A DNA stretch of 64,000 nucleotides from assembly GCA_022829145.1 (NCBI GenBank), contig CM040752.1, forward strand, positions 27,017,586 through 27,081,585. Reading direction: 5' to 3'. Source of the stretch: Albula goreensis (taxonomy: Eukaryota; Chordata; Actinopteri; Albuliformes; Albulidae). Shown in pieces: positions 1 through 13,557 of the stretch; positions within the stretch are counted from its first letter, which is position 1, and each line of letters opens with the position of its first letter. The notes beneath the pieces were generated by a model that saw nothing but the letters and a program-made list of their open reading frames with translations, was not told the origin of the DNA and did no database searches. A program made the position numbers and the translations under genes.

Positions 1-532
1 CAGTTTCTCTCCATTTCTCCATTTTCATAATAACTTCCATTTTTGAGCGTCCTTTGGGAAAATCTTATTTTCATAAAATGTCCATCACAACCAGAGGAGG
101 TAGTGACCTCTGCCCTGTACACATCTCCATCCCAATGAAAACCGTAAATGATCTAACCCCAGATGTTCAGCTCGGGACGTTACCTCCAGTAGCATCAGAC
201 CCTGTGGTGCATTAAGGATACTCACACTAACGTAAGATTCAATCAAACACTCTTTAGGTCTCTTTAATGCCATATGCTCTTCTGTATTAGAATGAAATGA
301 ACACAGCCCAAAGGACATGCTACTGGACTGCAATGCAATATGATAACAACAAATGAAATGATGGTGTATCTGTCTCTGCTGAGATGTTGGGAATGCTAAA
401 GAACAAGTACATTCCCAACATCTACACGACAGCTGAAGTTGAAGATTGAATTAAAGAGAGATTTCAATAGACAGGAGGAAGATGAAGACAAAGGTTGTGG
501 CAAATCGACAGAAATGTATCTTCGGATCTTAA

Positions 533-533
<1 letters not shown>

Positions 534-624
<91 letters not shown>
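534..624. repeat. TAGA tetranucleotide microsatellite, about 23 copies
   Basis: An uninterrupted run of TAGA (GATA on the same strand in another frame) over 91 bases. Each unit contains AGATAG, which fits the WGATAR consensus. The uninterrupted array suggests it is young and length-variable. Confidence 0.95.
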
Positions 625-1184
625 GAGGAAGAAGACAAACATAATTGTAATGTCTCATGTGCGAATGGCAGGTCTGGGAGCCAGGAATAATGAGGGTTTG
701 AAGAAGAGCAGGATAACCTTGTCAAATCTGCTGCCCTCATTCGGGGAAACACTCCTCCCACTCGGGCCGGCCATAATCCCCCCATCTACCCTGCATAAAT
801 AACACCCAGCGCCCCCTGTCACACATGAAAGGGGGGGGGGGCGCTCAATAAATGACCAGCAACCTTGTGCAATGGCCAAATCTGTCTTCATTTGCAGTAA
901 TAGCCCTGGAGAGCTTGTCTGCCTTAAGAAAAAGAGAGAGAGAGGGAAGGGTAAAAGAGATGGGGAAAAGTTTAGAATATATTATTTTTTATTTGTATGT
1001 CATTTACTGCATGAATTTGAAGGTGGTAAATGACAAAATATGCACAGGGGGAGAGAGCCTGGTCTTTGCCCTTGAGAAGGGCAAATCTTAACCTCTTACC
1101 CTCTTACCCTCTAACCCTGGGCAATTCACACTCACCACACCCCCTCTTAAAACTCCTAATGAAAACAAACTACTCTGTGCCACA

Positions 1185-1620
1185 CCACTTCAGCCGACCA
1201 CATCCCTCACTGCTGTCCCTGGGTCTCTTCTCCCGTTCCCCTCTGCTCCTCTCCCAAAGCTTTGCTCTTCGTTGCTTTGCTTGAGCCTTTTCTCATATTT
1301 CATTCTCTGCACCTCTCTGAATCTCCTCTCTGGGTCTCCCTGCTCTACTCTTTTCACCTCTTTGACCCTCTGCCCCTCTATGAGTCTCTCACTCCTCCTC
1401 CTCTTCAAGCCTCTCTCTGCTCCTCTGAGCCTCCTGCTGACTCAATGTTCCTCCTCCTCTCTGTTCTCATCTCCCAGCCCAGCTTATCGACCCTCTCCCT
1501 GCAGACAGCCTCCAGTTCCTGCTGCTGTGAAGATGCGTTGTTTTTCTGCAGAGACGGAGAGGAGAGAAGCCTCTGCTTAAATCAGCCGTCTCTTCGCCTC
1601 CCCACAGCTCCCCACCCCTG
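1185..1620. repeat. Pyrimidine-rich low-complexity tract
   Basis: CT-dominated DNA with many CTCCTCT and CTCTGAG phrases but no fixed period. Overlapping Ser/Leu-rich and Arg/Glu-rich frames on both strands come from this composition and are not genes. Confidence 0.7.
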
Positions 1621-2358
1621 ATTTACTGCCTGTGTTAAGGCTATGGCTCCTCAACCCCCAACTTTGTCAAGCTTGGCTGGGCAAAAGCTTACAGCCCCTG
1701 CCTGCCCCTACCCCTACCACCAGCCCCAATAATAAACCTTGGAACTGTTTGGAAAAAACAGTCGCACTCAAAGCACTGACACTGAAACATGCATTGAGCT
1801 GTTTATGGCTCTGAGTGGGGAATGAATCATTTTACATAAATGCATCAATCAGACCAGCTCAAGGTGATTTCTCAACACGACACAAGTAAGATTATTTTCT
1901 TGTATTCCTCCATTTTAAATGATTCACCAGGAAATAACAAATGCACCCTATCGGTTCTCTCATAATAACAACGTTTTAATATGTAGCCTCCATTTGTCTC
2001 AAACAAGATGTTTTTCTGTCAGGATAATTCTAAAAACAATAGAAAAGGTTTCATTGGAGAAAAACTGAGACACATTTATTTCTTAGATTTATAAATGCCT
2101 AAAATACATCTCACATTCTTACTTCAGCTCGTATAGTCTCAGTTTGAGGAAAAAATAACATTTTTTCAGTACAGCGCAGCTTTTAAAGACTGATGTAGAG
2201 AGAAGCAAAGGCTCATGGGACTATATTCTGTGGCAGCTGATAGGTTTACTGGGTTATTACTGTGCTGTCATGCTGTCTTTAAAAACTCAGTACTGTCCTT
2301 TACCCTCCCCAAGAGCCAAAACTCACCCAGCTTTTCAAATAAGATTATAGGACACACA

Positions 2359-2466
2359 TATTCACTCACTCATTCACTCACTCACTCACTCACACACACA
2401 CGCATGCACGCACACGCACGCACGCACGCACGCACACCCACCCACACACACATACACACACTCACA
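2359..2466. repeat. Compound CACT / CACG / CA microsatellite
   Basis: Successive blocks of (CACT)n, (CA)n, (GCAC)n and again CA-rich units in about 108 bases. The CG-containing middle block could adopt Z-form DNA. Confidence 0.9.
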
Positions 2467-4769
2467 TTTATATACATATGGGGACCTTTGGTTGTCAGCT
2501 AGGCTATCAATTCTGTGCAGGGCCAATCAACAAGGCCATCTGTCCTCAACTGAGCCAATCATAAAGGCCTTACGTCTTGAGCTGCACCAATCAAATGAAA
2601 GCACATGACATTGAGGGAGATGCTCCCAATTCCTCAGGTCCCTTTCCAGGCGGCTGCCTGCCTGACAGAAAACAGAACCCCAGAAAAAAGTAATTAGGCA
2701 ATTACAGAGAGAGAGCGAATTAGGGGCCACGATCGCACTGTTTTCTTACCCTCTTTATGAACAGATAAGAGACGGTCCTGAAAAATTAAACAGCACCAAA
2801 AATATGGTGTGAGCGTACTGTGCACGGGGGACATGCAGAAGAGGAATGAGGACACAGAGAGGTCTTGGAGGGAGTTATGTGTGTGGAAGTGGTGGGGGAA
2901 TTTTTTTCTTTTCTCAGAGAGCACTGAAGGGCTGTGTCCATGAACTCTGAGTCCACTCATTCCTCCAAAGGGCAGCTTCCAGACCACTTTCCTCTTTTTC
3001 CAAGCATGTCACGTGACCCTGGCCATCACAAAAAATGGCTGGTATTTCAAAAATTCTTATTTGAAATGTACTTTTTATATGTAATTTTTACATATACATT
3101 TAATGTCATGGGATTTTGAAATATGTATTTCTATGTATACATTTCATATGGCATGGGTCACTCATAGCACCCTGTACCACCTGCAAAATAACCTATACCT
3201 CCATTTTCATTTTAGATTGTAGTGGGGGAACATACACTAAATGTACTTTGTTAAAAAATTCATGTATCTATGACAATTAGGTATGCTTAAATGAAAGGAC
3301 ATATTTCTTGTCTGTGTGTTTGAAATAATGCCCATTCATGACTGTAGCTATGAGTATGCCAACCCGGCTGGATAAGTGTGCCAAACTAACGCTCACTGTA
3401 TCTTATCCTTACATTTTAACCCGCATTGTGCCCATGTAATGTGTTCTGTACTGACACAGCTAGGATAACAATTTTAACACAATTTCATTAAAAAAACAAA
3501 CAATTTCAAAGAGACATCTTGGGAATCTAAGTAGCTTATGGAACATTATGTTATACTGTAGTGTTCTGTAATGTTATATCTATTTCATTGTGATATTTAT
3601 GTTTAAATATACAAGTCCTTTTTTATGTATGTAAGCTTCATCTGATAAAAATGAAACTTAAAAGGCCAAGACAGAATACCAGAGAAAACCAAAACAGTTT
3701 GCTTGAACTTTTTTGCCCTTTGTATAATTAGCCTTTAAAACATGGTGTGGAGCTGAGACTGACAATGTAAAGGGAGTAGCCTGTGTAGTCCCTATGATGT
3801 AAACAGTAGTTATGAATCACATCTAAAGAGGAGGCAGTTCTGTATCCAGCTCTAGCCCATGGCTATTTAACAGCATATCTTTCCCTTTTTTTGCACTTGT
3901 TGTGAGTACTCAAGAAAACTCAAATATTCTTAATGTCTGTGTTGCCGCTCAAAGCTCATTAACAGTAAATCTCGATTTTCTGCCTGTCTGAATGAGTTTA
4001 TAATGCTCGGCAGTGGGATCAAAGCGCACGCAGCGCTGAGCGGCTCATCGAGGCCTGTCTTTCAAACATAATCAAAATCCAGCCAGGACCCTATAAATCT
4101 CCAGCAGAATTAGACTCGGGACGCCTGGGTGGTCCCCTCCCCACTGATACCTTTCACATCACTGTGCCAAACATGGACCCTTAAATAAACCCTGATAAAA
4201 AAAAACCATAAACATTTTCCCTCTCTTTTTCTTCCTTTCCTTTAGGTTGCTTTTTCCCCCTTTCTCTGCTCCCCGACCACGCTCTGGGAGAGTCTGACGG
4301 CCGTTTGAGCCCTTTCAAAACTAATAAACAATTGTCAGAGAGAGAGAAAACAGAGAGACTGTCGGGTGTTTTAAAAGCACATCAAAGCAGAAAATAAGGA
4401 GTTGCGCAGATGGGAAGCGAGGGTAAACCCACACACGGGAGAGACTGTGTATCTTTAAGGACTACAAAAGATCCACCCAATTTTCCTTCCATTTTTTGGC
4501 TAAGAGATTTAAAATTTTATGTCAATATAAAATTCCATCATGTTTTTGAAATGAAATAGATAAGACAGGCAGCTGTGTGGCTGAGAGACTCGATGGTTGT
4601 GAGTGTGTTTTGGGGCCCTGTCCGCTCCTGTGGCCTGCCATGGAGTGGACCTCACACATCCCTGCTCTGGGCCCACCTGCGTGACCGTGGGCGTCCTGCT
4701 CCTCTTTAATCAGCGCAGCACTTCTGACCATCGCAGCGTGACCATGACGTGAGACGGCCTGTCACGGCT

Positions 4770-5000
4770 CGTGTTTGTCCCTTCATCCATCCGGCGCGAG
4801 CGCGGCGAGGAGAGCGTGGGGAGCGTGGTGAGGCAAGCCCTGTTCGCCCCTTCCTCCACCCGGCGCGAGCGTGGCAAGGAGAGGAGCCCTGCCCTGTCCT
4901 GCCCACAGTGCTCTGCGATATGAGGGGAGTGAGTTGGTGTGGTAAAAGGCAGCAGGGATCGGTGCTCACTGTTCGCCCTGCCTCACTGTGCGCCCTGCCT
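4770..5000. repeat. CpG-rich direct duplication
   Basis: CCGGCGCGAGCG followed by (G/T)GGC(G/A)AGGAGAG occurs at 4791 and again about 69 bases later at 4860, with similar flanks. A smaller GCCCTGCCTCACTGT duplication lies at about 4976-5007. The block is much richer in CpG than its surroundings, so it could be a small CpG island. No exon is evident beside it. Confidence 0.6.
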
Positions 5001-5099
5001 CACTGTCCCTCCCCTCCCTCCCTGCCTGTCGTATTTCTCTCCAACACTCCATTATCTTTGGCACTGTAACAGAGCTCCACACTCCCCTTCACTCTTCCC

Positions 5100-5530
5100 C
5101 CACGCTCTCCACTTTCTCCACCACTCTCTGTCTCCCTCTCTCCTCTCTCTCTGTCTGTCTCTCTCTCTTTCTTACACTTTCCTGTCTCTTTTCCTCTCTT
5201 TCTCCCAGTCCTTGCTCTTCCTCTCTTCTCTGGCTGGGTCACCCCTCTCCCCTCTCTCCCTGGAGGAAAGAGCCGGGGAGCTCTGGAGGAGACAGGCTGA
5301 CTGCAGCCTGAGACAGGGGGAGCCAGCCACTGCAGGGGAGAGGTGGAAGATGGAGGGAGGGAGGGAGGGAGGAGGAGGGAGGGGGAAGGGCCTGGAGATA
5401 AGTAAACTTCACAGTCACTGACATAAATCACATCAGGCTGTGACAGTAGGACACTGACCAGGGCCACTGATAAAGGAGAGAATAAGAGAGCGAGAGAGAG
5501 AAAGAGAGAGAGGGAGAGAGAGAGAGAGAC
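5100..5530. repeat. Alternating CT-rich and GA-rich tracts
   Basis: A CT-rich block (about 5100-5260) is followed by a GAGG block (about 5346-5385) and a (GA)n block (about 5481-5530). The two strand-opposite tracts could pair or form triplex DNA. All open frames across here are low complexity. Confidence 0.8.
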
Positions 5531-6730
5531 ATACAGATTGACTGACTCCAAAGCACAGGACTTGCACAATGCTTCCCTCTCAATGGGAATTCTGAAAAAT
5601 AGGGAGCACTTGAATGGAGCCCCTTGTTATAGACAGCTGTGGGCTCCTGTTGCTCACGATAAAAGGATGAAATCACATTATTACAGAGCCATGATAATAT
5701 TAGCTTCAACTGCATGACTTCATATGTTTGAAAGTCAGCCTACTTTTGCTGGTGCTGTCAGAACGAGACGTTATGTCCATTTGAGGCAGCGTGTCTGCAC
5801 TGATGCACTAATTAGGGGAAATACACAACATATAGCAGCAGCATTACTGTACAGACTGACTCTGGAAGGGGGTTTGGAGCAATGAATGCAGGAAATCAGC
5901 GAGTTGGCAGGAAGCAATGGAGTGATTAACACTGAGTGACACACACTCACACTCATTATGGCCAAATGAGCACACACAGAGACAGGACTACATGAACATC
6001 AGCGCGAGTGCTCTGTGTGATTTGCATTTGCTCGAGAATTGATAACATTTACATTTTACATGAGCTAGCTGAGTGTCTTTTATATGTGCCAGTTGATACT
6101 GATTATTAGGACTCTTTTGTGGAGTTCATATGGCTTCACAGAGATGGTTCAGCCATATGAAACAATGCTCCATGCAATAATGTTGTGATTGATATAGTGA
6201 TGCTCAAAAAATGTGGTTATTTATTATAACAACGTCTTTAATGTATTAATTTACAGTGTTATTGAAGTGGACATGTTATAAGGATATTCACATTATTGCA
6301 CATTATAACCCTAAATTGAAATAAAAGAAAATTAAATGAAAAATTTTAAATATTTAAAGTAATGTATTGCTAGACCAAGATTCAATTAATTGATTATTGG
6401 CCAGCAGAGGGACTTGTGACTTGTTTAAACACAATTGCATTGGGTTTTACACTGATATCGATGAAGAAAATACACAACTAAAAAATGCAGTTTTTCCAGG
6501 ATGCTGATTTTCACACATTTGTGATTAAAAATAGATATGATTTACAGAAATACAATACATGCAATAAAAATGTCATCTGCTGATGAGAATGTGATGAAAG
6601 CATAAACATGCCACAATATAGTTATGTGTGTGTATTTCTAGCACAAAACTATCAGTTGAAATTATACATCACTTTGACTCCATCTCTGAGCCATGCAGTT
6701 TCCATCTGCTTTCCACAGAGAACGTTTTCG

Positions 6731-6760
6731 CTGAGCTGAGCTGAGCTGAGCTGAGCTGGG
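6731..6760. repeat. CTGAG pentanucleotide repeat
   Basis: CTGAG repeated five times and then CTGGG, in a 30-base run. Confidence 0.9.
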
Positions 6761-7084
6761 CTCAGAGTTTTATTTTTTAACCAGTTTGTAACTCCCCCTT
6801 CTCCATCATGCACCACACTGCTGGGCTGCCAGTTGGCTCAGGCACAGTCAGGATACAGAGCCTGCGGTGAGTCATAACCCTGGAACCCAGATCCCAGCAC
6901 ATAAAGAGCCTCCTGGCAGCCCTAGGACCTGGCCGAGCTAGTGAGCTGGTGATGTCAGCAAAAACATATAAGCTCGCTAGTTATGCTCCATCAAAATAAA
7001 TGCTGTCACAAGTAGCATGAATGCTTTTTTGGTTTCCACACATTCACACATGACCTTGGCTGATGTCAGTTGTCAGCTGTTTCA

Positions 7085-7278
7085 GAGGTGGAAAACCCTG
7101 GCTTCAGAAAGGAAAAATGCTAACATGTATCTGTTCCATTCGTGCACTTAACCGGCTGATTTTAATTAGCACAACTCTTCAGCCAAGTAGGTGAGGTAAT
7201 TGGTGAAATCAGCTGGTTTGCCGCACAAGTGGAACAAATAAATGATAGTACTTTTACTTTCTGAAACCTGGCGTTTTT
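7085..7278 (+). mobile_element. Dispersed inverted-repeat element (MITE-like), copy 1
   Basis: About 194 bases bounded by inverted ends: GGTGGAAAACCCTGGCTTCAG at the left and CTTTCTGAAACCTGGCGTTTT at the right. The interior aligns along its length with the element at 17341-17539, for example GCTGATTTTAATTAG / GCTGATTATAACTAG, CAAGTAGGT in both, and AAATC-GCTGGTTT in both. It has no coding capacity. Small size, terminal inversion and two copies in one window suggest a non-autonomous DNA transposon. The superfamily is unknown to me, and I could not define target-site duplications. Confidence 0.7.
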
Positions 7279-8501
7279 GTTTCTTATGATTCCAGGTAGT
7301 GTCTTTACCCACCTGAGAGTCCAAGGTCTTCTCTGGGTAGAACAGGACCACAGGCCAGATAAATCTGCTCTTATTTTAGTTAGGATGGGGGTAATATATG
7401 GGGGGTGTATAAACTGTTTGACTGCCTCACATTTCTGCTGTGCCACTTAACATTCTGTTTACCTCATCTGCTAATTCTTTACGAAAACTAAACGTCCGAT
7501 TGTATATTCAGAATGCCCCCAGTTTGTATACAACAAAGAGACATGGCCGACAGCAACACCTCTGTCTTGACACCCTTGAAAAATTCCCTGATGGTCCTGG
7601 GTCTCATTTATTTTCCTCTGTTTGTAAAAAAAATATGCAAAGCAAAAAGTCTGAATTTATACATTGCAGAGTAAAACAAACTGTGGTTATAGATGTGTTT
7701 TTTGTTACCCACTCTGCAGGTTCCCTAGTAACAGAGGCAGCTCAGTGCAAGAGTCACTGTGCAATGGCCTTAGGATCACTGTGTATGGTCATGGTTTTGG
7801 TATGGACTTTTTGTTTTTGGACACTATCAGGTCTTCAACTGTGATATTGATAAAGTACAAATTATTTATACTCTAAATTCATGACATGCCAAAAACTTTT
7901 CTTTGAATGTAAGAGACTCCAAAGGAACTTGTGATGGCATTCAAATTGAACTTAAGGCAGAAGGGAGTTGTCACTTAGTGAATGAAATGTTACCAATGCT
8001 TAATTTCACTCCTGTCTATGAGCCGACTCTAACCAAATACTTTTAAGTTAGAAACAGATTTATGAAATCCATAAATGTCAAATGAATAGGTTCAAAAGTG
8101 CAAAAATATTTACCAGGGCGACACTTGAGGACAGAGGAAAAGGTTTTCCAAACTCTCTCATAGACGTTGTGTAAAGTGAAATGTGAACAAAGGCCCTGTA
8201 AAAGTAAAAGCACACACGTGTACACACCCATTTACATGTTCACATAAGCGCACACACAAACCCACTGACACACCTCCCTCTTATCAGTGGGCTGAGGGAT
8301 AGAGCTCGTTCATAGACTGGAAAATCTTGCGGAGAGCATTCAGGCGAATACGTGTTGGTGTGCTTTTTTGGCCAGACACTCAGTCTTGTTTCTGGAGATA
8401 GCGACTGAAATACCAACATTCAGAAAACCAACAGGACCAACCCTCCCACGTCCTCTACAAACCTGAAAATGCACACAAACACACCCCCTATCACAAACCT
8501 A

Positions 8502-8544
8502 ACACACACACACACACACACATACACACACACACACACATACA
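8502..8544. repeat. CA microsatellite
   Basis: AC dinucleotide run with a single T interruption. It is followed by CA-poor, C-rich DNA to about 9000, which yields a long but low-complexity Pro/Ser/His frame. Confidence 0.9.
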
Positions 8545-10207
8545 GTCATTCAGAGAGGCAGAAAGAGGGAAGGAATAACATAGAAAAAGGAGGGGGAGAA
8601 ATGTCGCTCTGCGATGTATCTTGGTCTGGTTGGCCCCAGTGCTGGAGTCTGCTGCCTGTCAACATGAGTGGCCTTATCTTCCCAAAACATTTACTTAACC
8701 CTTTGTCTTACGGGACCCGGGACAATGAGGCAGCAACTGAGGAATCCCACCAGCAGTCCCGACAGATGGACCAGCCCCCCCCCCCCGCCACCCTCAACCC
8801 CAAACCTTACCCTCGACCCCACCCTGCCCTGACGCCACACACGTCACACACACACGCTCCCCTTTTCTTCTCCTCTACTCTTCTCCTCATTGACTGTCCA
8901 CTGCTGATCACGTTCTGCGCTCTACACACTCATCTTCTCCCCTCATCCTCCCATGTTCCACCCCTCCTCTATCCCCCTCTCATTACATTAACATTAGAAC
9001 CAGGAACATGTAATAACAAGACTTGGTCATTCAGCCCAACTAGGCCTGCCTTTTACCTGCACCGCATCAGTCCTGAACGCTCTAGGTGTCTCTCCTCTCC
9101 TGTCCCATCCCTCTCTGTGTATGTTCCCTCATTATTTTCATCTTCATTTTCATCTGCATTTCTCTCTGCACCTTCTCCGAGGCCAGTTCTTGGTTTTTCC
9201 CTTGTTCCATGAATTGACTTTTGTTTTTGTTGTTTTTCGATTTTTTCCTCTGTCATTCATGAATGCACTTTTCATTTGCAACACAAAGAAGAACAGAGGT
9301 GGGAGCAATGAAAACAACAGTCACCTTTCTTTCCCTGTCCAGGACATTGTGTGACAGGCCATAATGTACTTTTAAGTGTATTCTCCCTGAGTGTAAAAGC
9401 CGGGGATGCATGAGAGATGAGCCTAGCAGAGTTTATGAGTCCCCTCCTCTCACTGCAGCAATTATTCAAATATTTTTGCCCTAAATATTGTTACGGGTCG
9501 CGACGAGTCTATGAACTCTAGACTCCAAATGGAAGAGGGCTGTACTGAGGCATAACAAGAAATACCTCCAGAGCTCATTTTACTCCCCAATCTAATCAAA
9601 CAAATCATGATTAAAATGTTTCAAAGAGGAGGAAGTGGGCCCATGTCTATAAATCTGGAAAGAGGTCTCTTACTCAAGTAACCCCTCACCAAACTTTGCT
9701 GGATTTAAACCACAAGCATCTATCCCCCGCTCCTCTCGCTCTCTCTCCCTCTCTCTGTGTCTTGCGCTTTTTGTGTCTTTGCCTAAAATGAATAGGGTCA
9801 ATTTATCTGCAGGGAGCAGAAAAAAGGCATTGTTGGGGGTTATCCAAAGTGCATTCTCGGAGGCAGAGAGAGGGAGCGAATCTGTCAGGCGGTACGGCCG
9901 TGGTTTTTATGATGCATATTATTTAGTGGCAGCTTTAGGTTTTGAGGGGGGAGCATGACATCACTGCGATATGGGGAATCAGCTGGTACAAGCTCAATAA
10001 ATCACGCTGAATTAACGATCCAATGCATACAAGAGTTGACAGTGTAACGGAACCTTTGCTGACAGAAGTCCTGCAGGAGAGCTTCCACAAGTGCAAAGGT
10101 TTTCCACCCAGCTGAACCGGCCAGAGAGGAGAGAACACACATAAATCAGCTAACTTTGTGTTTCTATAATTATACATTTTAGTCCATCACACTCACTGTT
10201 GTGCAGG

Positions 10208-10230
10208 CACACACACACACACACACACAC
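10208..10230. repeat. Short CA microsatellite
   Basis: Uninterrupted AC run of about 23 bases. Confidence 0.85.
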
Positions 10231-11819
10231 TTTCACACGCATACAAACATACATACATATGAAAGTCTTTAATTGGTCGATTTTTTTTTCAAAAGCTCTA
10301 ATGTTTATGGTAAAAAGACATAATCCTGCCATTCATTCATAACCAGAAGAAGATTGTAGTTTATTGTATTTATGGTTCAGCTGCTTTGTCATGGATGGAA
10401 ACTGTCAAAATGGTACGGCTGGTTTGGAGAAATCAGTTAATACTTTCATTAACACTGTTTTGTCTCTTTGTCTCAGGTGCTTTGTGTGCTTTAGTCTTTC
10501 ATGATTGTTGGTATCACCCCAGCATTGCGATGAACTACTTAACTCACAAAGATGTTTTGGTCTCATTGCTGAGCTGAGGTTATTTTGGTCACAGCAGTGC
10601 TGCTGTAAATACTCTTGATGGCACATTTGTTTTGGTCACCTCAGTGTTGTAAATTCCGATTCGGGCATGTTCCTGCCATGAGGGTGTGATACTGTCACTG
10701 GCAGAAGCTTATTCATCCCAGGGCGTGTGTGACATGGACAGGCGGGCGGAGCTGACAGGGGAACTACTGAACAGATGACTGAAGGGTAGGGGTGAGGAGG
10801 GAACACAGTAACACTGTGAGGACTGGGGGTCAGTGTGTGAATGAGGGATTGAGGGACTGAGAGAGACAGGAGATGCAAGTGACAGACAGAAGGGAGACGA
10901 GGGCCGGCCCATGATCCAGTGTTCCTTGCCCCCCTGCGCCTCGTCAGCGTCGTGGTAAAAATAACATGACAGCGGTCACTGCATAGCTGCACACTGAGCG
11001 CAGTGTTTGCCCAGGGTGACTGCCTGGGAAAGGAGGAGCCGGCCAGACCAGGGCCGCGTACCTGGTACCAATCACTCCACACTCACCCCCTCCCCATCCT
11101 CATCTCCCAGAGATTTGGCTACATTATGGCTCCATTTCAGCAGATAAGGCAACCCCTGAATTTAAACCTCCAGCCTCTCCAGGCTGGGTCCTCACTGGCC
11201 CAGCAGCCAGAGGGCTCCATGAGCATGGCCCAGTCAGATCAATGAAGATCCCCACCTTGGGTGCTATGGAAGGGGGAAAACAGCAGCCTGCCATCCTGGA
11301 GAGGACAGTGGTGTGTGCTGAACCTTTCAGTGGTGAGGAGATGTCTTCATCAGCACCAGACTTCTGTGCCACACACAGCCTCACTCGGGCAAACGAGCAC
11401 GTATGCACACAGTAAAGCGCATGCAATCACAGACACACACACACACAAGCATGCACAGGGCACAGTATTTACAGTGATGAGTGGATTTACTGTTTTGAAG
11501 TTCACAAAATGTTCCACAACTTCTCGTCACCTTGTTCACTTGAAAGTAATGAACAGTTCAAAGTGATAAACATTTATTTCTTCTGTAAATGCTTCCAGAA
11601 TTATTTCTACAGTGCAAACCTTTCCAATTGATAATAAATATCCACTGTATATAATATATGCTGTGAATGTGTGGTTCTCGCAGTATTTACATACATTGGT
11701 GTTAAGCTGTTTAATAGAGCCATGGAATGAGGTGTCAGATATATCACATTGTGGCATGCTATAATCCAACATTTCATGGAATGTGCTAACATACAGTTGT
11801 TAATCTTTTAAACAGAATG

Positions 11820-12096
11820 TATGTGTGAGACAGTGGTTTTGTGTGTGTGTGTGTGTGCGTGTGTGTGTGTGTGTGTGAGGGTTGTGTTTTTGTGTCTGTA
11901 TGAGTGAAGCAGTGGTGTGTTTTTGTATATTTGTATGTGTGTTTTTGAGGGTTGTGTTTTTGTGCATGTGTGTGTGAGACAGCAGTGTGTTTTGTATATT
12001 TGTCTATATGTGTGTATGTGTGCGTGTGTGTGTGCATGTGCATGAGGGTTGTGTTTTTGTGTATGTATGTGTGAGACAGCGGTGTGTTTTTGTGCA

Positions 12097-12130
<34 letters not shown>
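11820..12130. repeat. GT-rich minisatellite with interspersed microsatellite
   Basis: A composite unit containing GAGGGTTGTGTTTTTGTG, then GTGTGAGACAG-GGTGTGTTTT, recurs; GAGGGTTGTG anchors lie at 11877, 11947 and 12044. Units are separated by variable (GT)n runs, so the period changes. Open frames here are only Thr-His or Cys-Val translations. Confidence 0.75.
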
Positions 12131-13533
12131 GAGACATGATAAGGTGGACTGTATTGATTGTACCTCAGGGAGCTTCGTTCTTGTTTTTCTTTTCCCCGAA
12201 GGAAACAATATAACTCCAGGCCACGGAGAACGCATCGTTCTTGAATGTCTCTGTCACATCAATCACACTTTTTTCCTTTAAAGAAGTAAAAAATAACTGC
12301 AGAACAAGCCATAGTTAGCCATCTCTAATAATATCCTTTCAATACATCCTTTATTTCCACAACAGGAAATTTTACTCACAGCCGTGCTCGCTCTCACAAA
12401 AGCGCGCTTGCACACATGGAGCGGGGTCAAAGGGAAAGGTAAAATATTTACCAGGAGTCGTGGTCCCTGTGAAGATCAATACAGTATTGCTGTGCTGGGT
12501 CAGCTATACTGAGCACATTACTGGCTGACAGTCACAGCAGCCAGGGTGCAACTCTAACAACACCCACTCAGCTAAAACACAGGCCAACGCAAAACAACCA
12601 TGTGTCTGGGTGTGGGAGGAGCTCCGTCCCTCATAACTGATCCAGAACCAGCCAGCCTAACCCATACAATAATCCCAACCATTATCTGACAAAAAGGGTT
12701 AGCTGTTTCTGAGTCTGCATTTGAAGGCACTTTTTATGTGGGAAGACTTAACATACCTTAGAAAATTGGAGCTTATTGTTACATTCTATTTTCTATTTAT
12801 ATTGCAACGTTATTGGCAGTGTCCCTTACTTTGTTTTTCAAAGAAACTGTGAATGATTCATCATTAATGTTTAAGAGAAAGGGGATTATTCTCACATAAT
12901 CACTCTCTCATCTTTGGAGCTAGGAATGTTCATTAGGTTTGATGTAATTGCACTGAATAAATGACTTCTTTGAAAGTCGTCAAAAGCAGCAGCATGCTGA
13001 TTTGTGAAGGCTAATACTGCCCAGTGCCCTCCCCTCTTCGTAATGAGTGTTTGTCCCCCATGTGGTTATTGCCTGAAGATGCACTTTGGTTTATTGTGCT
13101 CTGGTTGTAAGCGAGCCTTTGCCCTGGCCTCTCCTTGACCTTTGGAAAGGTACGCTGTCGTGGAAAGGTGTGACAGTTTTCCGTCTCTGCTGGGTGCGCA
13201 GTAACTAAGGTTACAGCCTGGTGATTACATATCATAATTACACCTGTTCATTTAATGGTTTGTTTTAGACTAAGTAAACCCACGTAATATAAATTGTAAT
13301 ATAAATGATTTACAATGTGTAACATATATGGGCCAAAATGGTTTGTTATTGAGAACTCATTGTCAGGTTGCAGGGCCTTATTTTTCCCCTGAAGTGTTAT
13401 ATTTAGTTGAGAACTCAAACACATATAGATGGCTGTGATATAGAACACAAAAAATAGAAATTAGAAACATTCACTGTAAGCTATATCTCAGAGACTGAGA
13501 GAAAATAGAACACATATTCACACAAGTACAAAT

Positions 13534-13557
13534 ACACACACACACACACACACACAA
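13534..13557. repeat. Short CA microsatellite
   Basis: Uninterrupted AC run of about 24 bases in otherwise AT-rich unique DNA. Confidence 0.85.

Noticed and set aside
8469..9212. 247-codon plus-strand frame
   Set aside because: Begins in a CA repeat and continues through C-rich low-complexity DNA; no domain, no splice or conservation evidence.
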